Part shown: in pieces, positions 6,019 through 8,227 of the stretch
Layout of the letters: each line of letters starts with the position of its first letter
Numbering within the stretch: position 1 is the first letter of the stretch
Assembly (NCBI GenBank): GCA_030595455.1
Contig: JAUVDF010000032.1
Coordinates: 1 to 8,227, forward strand
DNA length: 8,227 nucleotides
From: Fidelibacterota bacterium
GTDB lineage: Bacteria > Fidelibacterota > UBA8477 > JABMPR01
Direction of reading: 5' to 3'
Notes under the pieces: model-generated
The model's input: only the letters and a program-made list of their open reading frames with translations
What the model was told of the DNA's origin: nothing
The model's database searches: none
Made by a program: the position numbers and the translations under genes

Positions 6019-7440
6019 ATCAAAAAAAGCATCTTCATAACAGTCTTCCTGTGCCTGATTGTATTTGGCTTTTCCCGCCCTGCACCAGACACAACCATAT
6101 ATGACCAGGTCATTCGTGGCCGTCCGTTTGGCATAGATGAAATAATCAGTAAATCTGTGGTCACAGAAAATTCACAAAATAAAAATAGCCCGCCGAGCTG
6201 GGTCCAGACTGGTGAGCTTGAGTCTGATACAGTTTATTATGGTGTTGGCCAGTCCAGCATATCACAGGAGGAGGCAGACAACGATGCTCGTCTCCGATTT
6301 GCCCAATACGTGGAAGTCAGTGTCCACAGTATCGCTGTCCAGCAAATAGCTGAAAATAAAGAGCGCCTGGAAGAGAATTATAGCTACGAATCCTTAGTTT
6401 CCACCAATATGAACCTACGGGGCGTCAAAATATCTCAACGATACATGAGTGAAGATTCAAGCTATTATAGTTTAATCAACTACGGTAAAGCTGAATATCA
6501 TGCATTGGTTACCCGTGAGATTCAAGTTTCTCTGGAAGCTGATATTCGTAAACAGCAACTTGGACACCAAGCCAGTGAGGCATTACGAGCAGATTCTCTG
6601 CGCCATAAACTGAAGATGGATAGTCTCGCCCTGGGTCGTAAACAGGCAGTCATCGATTCTCTGGATCGGGTGCTGCAGATGGAAGAATCCCGGCAACGAC
6701 AGGAGCAGGATCGATTTAACCTGATTAAGAATCGCCATGCTGCTTTTCTTGGAATTAAACCTCACCACCAATTAATTGACGTTCCCAGTGCCGGCATACC
6801 AAACTCCTGGGTATATTTTTCTGGAAGGTGGAATCCTGACACAGGGGATATCCGACAATTAAAGGCTGGACTATCATTATGGCTATTAAACGCCGAAGCA
6901 AATATTTGGGCCAACCGATCACTCATTGATCAGGGGGATATTTCTCTCAAACTACAAGTTTTGCCTGAGAGGGGTGAAATATATCCAGTGAGTCTAGCTT
7001 TTGGGTGGACAGCCTACATAGAGGCATTTCGTTCACCTATCGATTTCAGGGAAGATCCTGTACTGGCCAATTTGATTGACATTTTTTGGAATGAATTGGG
7101 TTATTCAACTGATGCTCCAATTCATTACAGTAAGTCTACATTTTTCGTCACATCAACTGTTGGACTTCCCCAGATCAATAATCACATTTCTTTATTCCTG
7201 GATAAGCGTAGAATCTCGCTAGCAAATATATGGTATCCTTTCCCACGTAATATGGGAGATGCTATCAGCATTATTAATCAAGTAGATTTAATTCGTTCCA
7301 GAGCCTATCGTAACAGATTTGATGATGCAATTCAATGGCAAATCGGTTTAAGACTGATTGCTATTTCAGATCGTTTTACCACCATGCTTAGTTATGAAGA
7401 TCATGAAGTATGGATGCTGAATTTTGAGTTTGAGCTATAG
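6019..7440 (+). CDS. Secreted LPP20-like protein with coiled coil and barrel-like C-terminus (apparent ATC start)
   Basis: Read from 6019 this is 473 residues. It starts with a classical signal peptide (KK then SIFITVFLCLIVFGF, residues 2-18) without a clear lipobox. An LPP20-like region at about 58-175 has PPSWV, VYYGVGQSS and EEADNDARLRFAQYVEV, as in envelope proteins of that group. A charged coiled coil (about 173-239) is rich in Lys, Gln, Asp-Ser-Leu repeats and Arg. From about 256 to the end come alternating polar/aromatic strands finishing WMLNFEFEL, resembling an outer-membrane barrel or beta-sandwich. No ATG, GTG or TTG lies in frame between the stop at 5950 and GTG 6157; a start at 6157 would drop the export signal and has no ribosome binding site. 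I therefore favour the rare start ATC at 6019, or an ATG lost by mutation or base-call error. The role is probably envelope-associated; the specific function is unknown. It converges on the next gene with four bases between stops. Confidence 0.75.
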   Translation: MKKSIFITVFLCLIVFGFSRPAPDTTIYDQVIRGRPFGIDEIISKSVVTENSQNKNSPPSWVQTGELESDTVYYGVGQSSISQEEADNDARLRFAQYVEVSVHSIAVQQIAENKERLEENYSYESLVSTNMNLRGVKISQRYMSEDSSYYSLINYGKAEYHALVTREIQVSLEADIRKQQLGHQASEALRADSLRHKLKMDSLALGRKQAVIDSLDRVLQMEESRQRQEQDRFNLIKNRHAAFLGIKPHHQLIDVPSAGIPNSWVYFSGRWNPDTGDIRQLKAGLSLWLLNAEANIWANRSLIDQGDISLKLQVLPERGEIYPVSLAFGWTAYIEAFRSPIDFREDPVLANLIDIFWNELGYSTDAPIHYSKSTFFVTSTVGLPQINNHISLFLDKRRISLANIWYPFPRNMGDAISIINQVDLIRSRAYRNRFDDAIQWQIGLRLIAISDRFTTMLSYEDHEVWMLNFEFEL

Positions 7441-7444
7441 GAGC

Positions 7445-8227
7445 TTAAAAATCCGGGCTGAGCATCAGTGATTCGGAAGGAACCAAAGGATAAATTCCCA
7501 ATCTTCGCCAGCTAGCTCGGAAGGTTGCCTCGTCTTTAGGTGTGCTATTGCCCTGCAGCTCATTACCATCATAGAATAAGACAAAGTCCATATTGATCGT
7601 ATCGTATTCCCGGTCAAATTGTTTTACCATTTTGTTAGCCGGTATCATGATCCGGCCAGCCACATCTTCAGGTTTAAACTGAATTCCACCAAAGTTATCT
7701 GACGGCTCAAAAGTCTTATAGACTAATTCAGAACAAACCAGGGTTGAGTCAGTCAGAAAATCAAAATTATAATCATAAGCTCGACCGTAGTACTGGAAAG
7801 ACCGGTAAATTGATTGAGCTTTTTCAAGATCTGTCAATCTGGGTCTTAGAACACCAACTCCATCGCAGCTCAATGACTTCTCCAGGGTCTGTAAAACAAC
7901 TCCTGGACTAATAGCTTCCAGAACCGTGTGTCTCTGCTGAGATTCGTTGCTCAAGTTATTTTTTGCATAAACACGAGGGTAAGTTTCAGCCAGGAGTTCC
8001 TCAAATGAGCCACTACTGGTTCCCAGTGATCTAACCCATGTTTTGACTGAATCGTCATTGGCGAAGAGACTTCTGGCTACAGAATCACCGACAAAAAATG
8101 CAGCGTGGGTCCAGTAGCCTGGAATTCCGGCATTTGTAAAGTACCATTCTCGTCTTTGAAAAAAGATATCTCCAGGAATGAGCTGTTTTTGGATTTCGGC
8201 AACATCAGCTGGTGAAATCAGGTATTC
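7445..8227 (-). CDS. YiiX-like permuted papain-fold cysteine hydrolase (peptidase C92 type), N-terminus beyond window
   Basis: The minus-strand frame is open from the stop at 7445 to the window edge, giving 260 visible residues; a TTG at 7954 is an internal codon and not the start. Numbering from the window edge, LIPGDIFFQRR (16-26) and GYWTHAAFFVGD (37-48) form the first conserved block, with the candidate catalytic His at H41. VLEAISPGVVL (102-112) is the typical middle strand with an acidic residue (E104). YGRAYDYNFDF (147-157) and STLVCSELVYKTF (161-173) hold the candidate catalytic Cys at C165. The order His before Cys marks the circularly permuted NlpC/P60 (papain-like) fold of the YiiX/YebB group, which is thought to cleave or transfer amide or acyl groups, possibly on peptidoglycan or lipids. 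The C-terminal 70 residues (from about 190) are an extension of unknown role. The start and any signal peptide lie outside the window. It converges on the LPP20-like gene. Confidence 0.85.
   Translation of the reverse strand, partial: EYLISPADVAEIQKQLIPGDIFFQRREWYFTNAGIPGYWTHAAFFVGDSVARSLFANDDSVKTWVRSLGTSSGSFEELLAETYPRVYAKNNLSNESQQRHTVLEAISPGVVLQTLEKSLSCDGVGVLRPRLTDLEKAQSIYRSFQYYGRAYDYNFDFLTDSTLVCSELVYKTFEPSDNFGGIQFKPEDVAGRIMIPANKMVKQFDREYDTINMDFVLFYDGNELQGNSTPKDEATFRASWRRLGIYPLVPSESLMLSPDF

Overview
The window is dense bacterial coding DNA of moderate GC (I would guess the low-to-mid 40s percent; not computed). The content is a Gram-negative cell-envelope gene set: a MacB-type ABC exporter, an LPP20-like secreted protein with a barrel-like C-terminus, and an archaeal/eukaryotic-type ProRS of the kind common in Bacteroidetes and relatives. 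Together with dispersed GAGCGRAGTCGA repeats this suggests a member of the FCB superphylum or a neighbouring lineage. No marker here fixes the phylum, so this is an inference.

Layout: (1) 1-3420, plus strand: the 3' part of an ABC ATPase gene followed by two paralogous MacB/FtsX-type permeases. A small GIY-YIG nuclease gene sits between the ATPase and the first permease. It lies inside a near-perfect 28-bp inverted repeat (532-559 and 867-894, one mismatch), so it looks like a small mobile cassette that landed inside the transporter operon. (2) 3496-4152, plus: a DUF4395-type integral membrane protein with CxxC and CPGxxC cysteine pairs. (3) 4171-4200: a hairpin plus U-tract reading in the minus direction, which terminates proS. 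(4) 4236-5675, minus: proS, complete, of the short type without the bacterial editing insertion. (5) 5676-6018: a divergent intergenic region with two more copies or fragments of the cassette's repeat family. (6) 6019-7440, plus: a secreted LPP20-like/coiled-coil/beta-rich protein. Its signal peptide is in frame but the only well-placed start codon is ATC behind a strong ribosome binding site; a conventional GTG start at 6157 would discard the signal peptide. (7) 7445 to the window end, minus: a YiiX-like (peptidase C92) permuted papain-fold cysteine hydrolase, open through the window edge. Both the catalytic-type His and Cys are visible only when the frame is read past the nominal TTG start at 7954.

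How the genes work together: the ATPase and two permeases should form one tripartite-efflux or lipoprotein-export type transporter (ATPase dimer plus permease heterodimer). The other genes show no clear functional link to it. The most notable observations are the inverted-repeat GIY-YIG cassette, which carries its own ribosome binding site and part of its C-terminus within the repeat and couples into the permease by an ATGA overlap, and the apparent AUC initiation codon of the LPP20-like gene.
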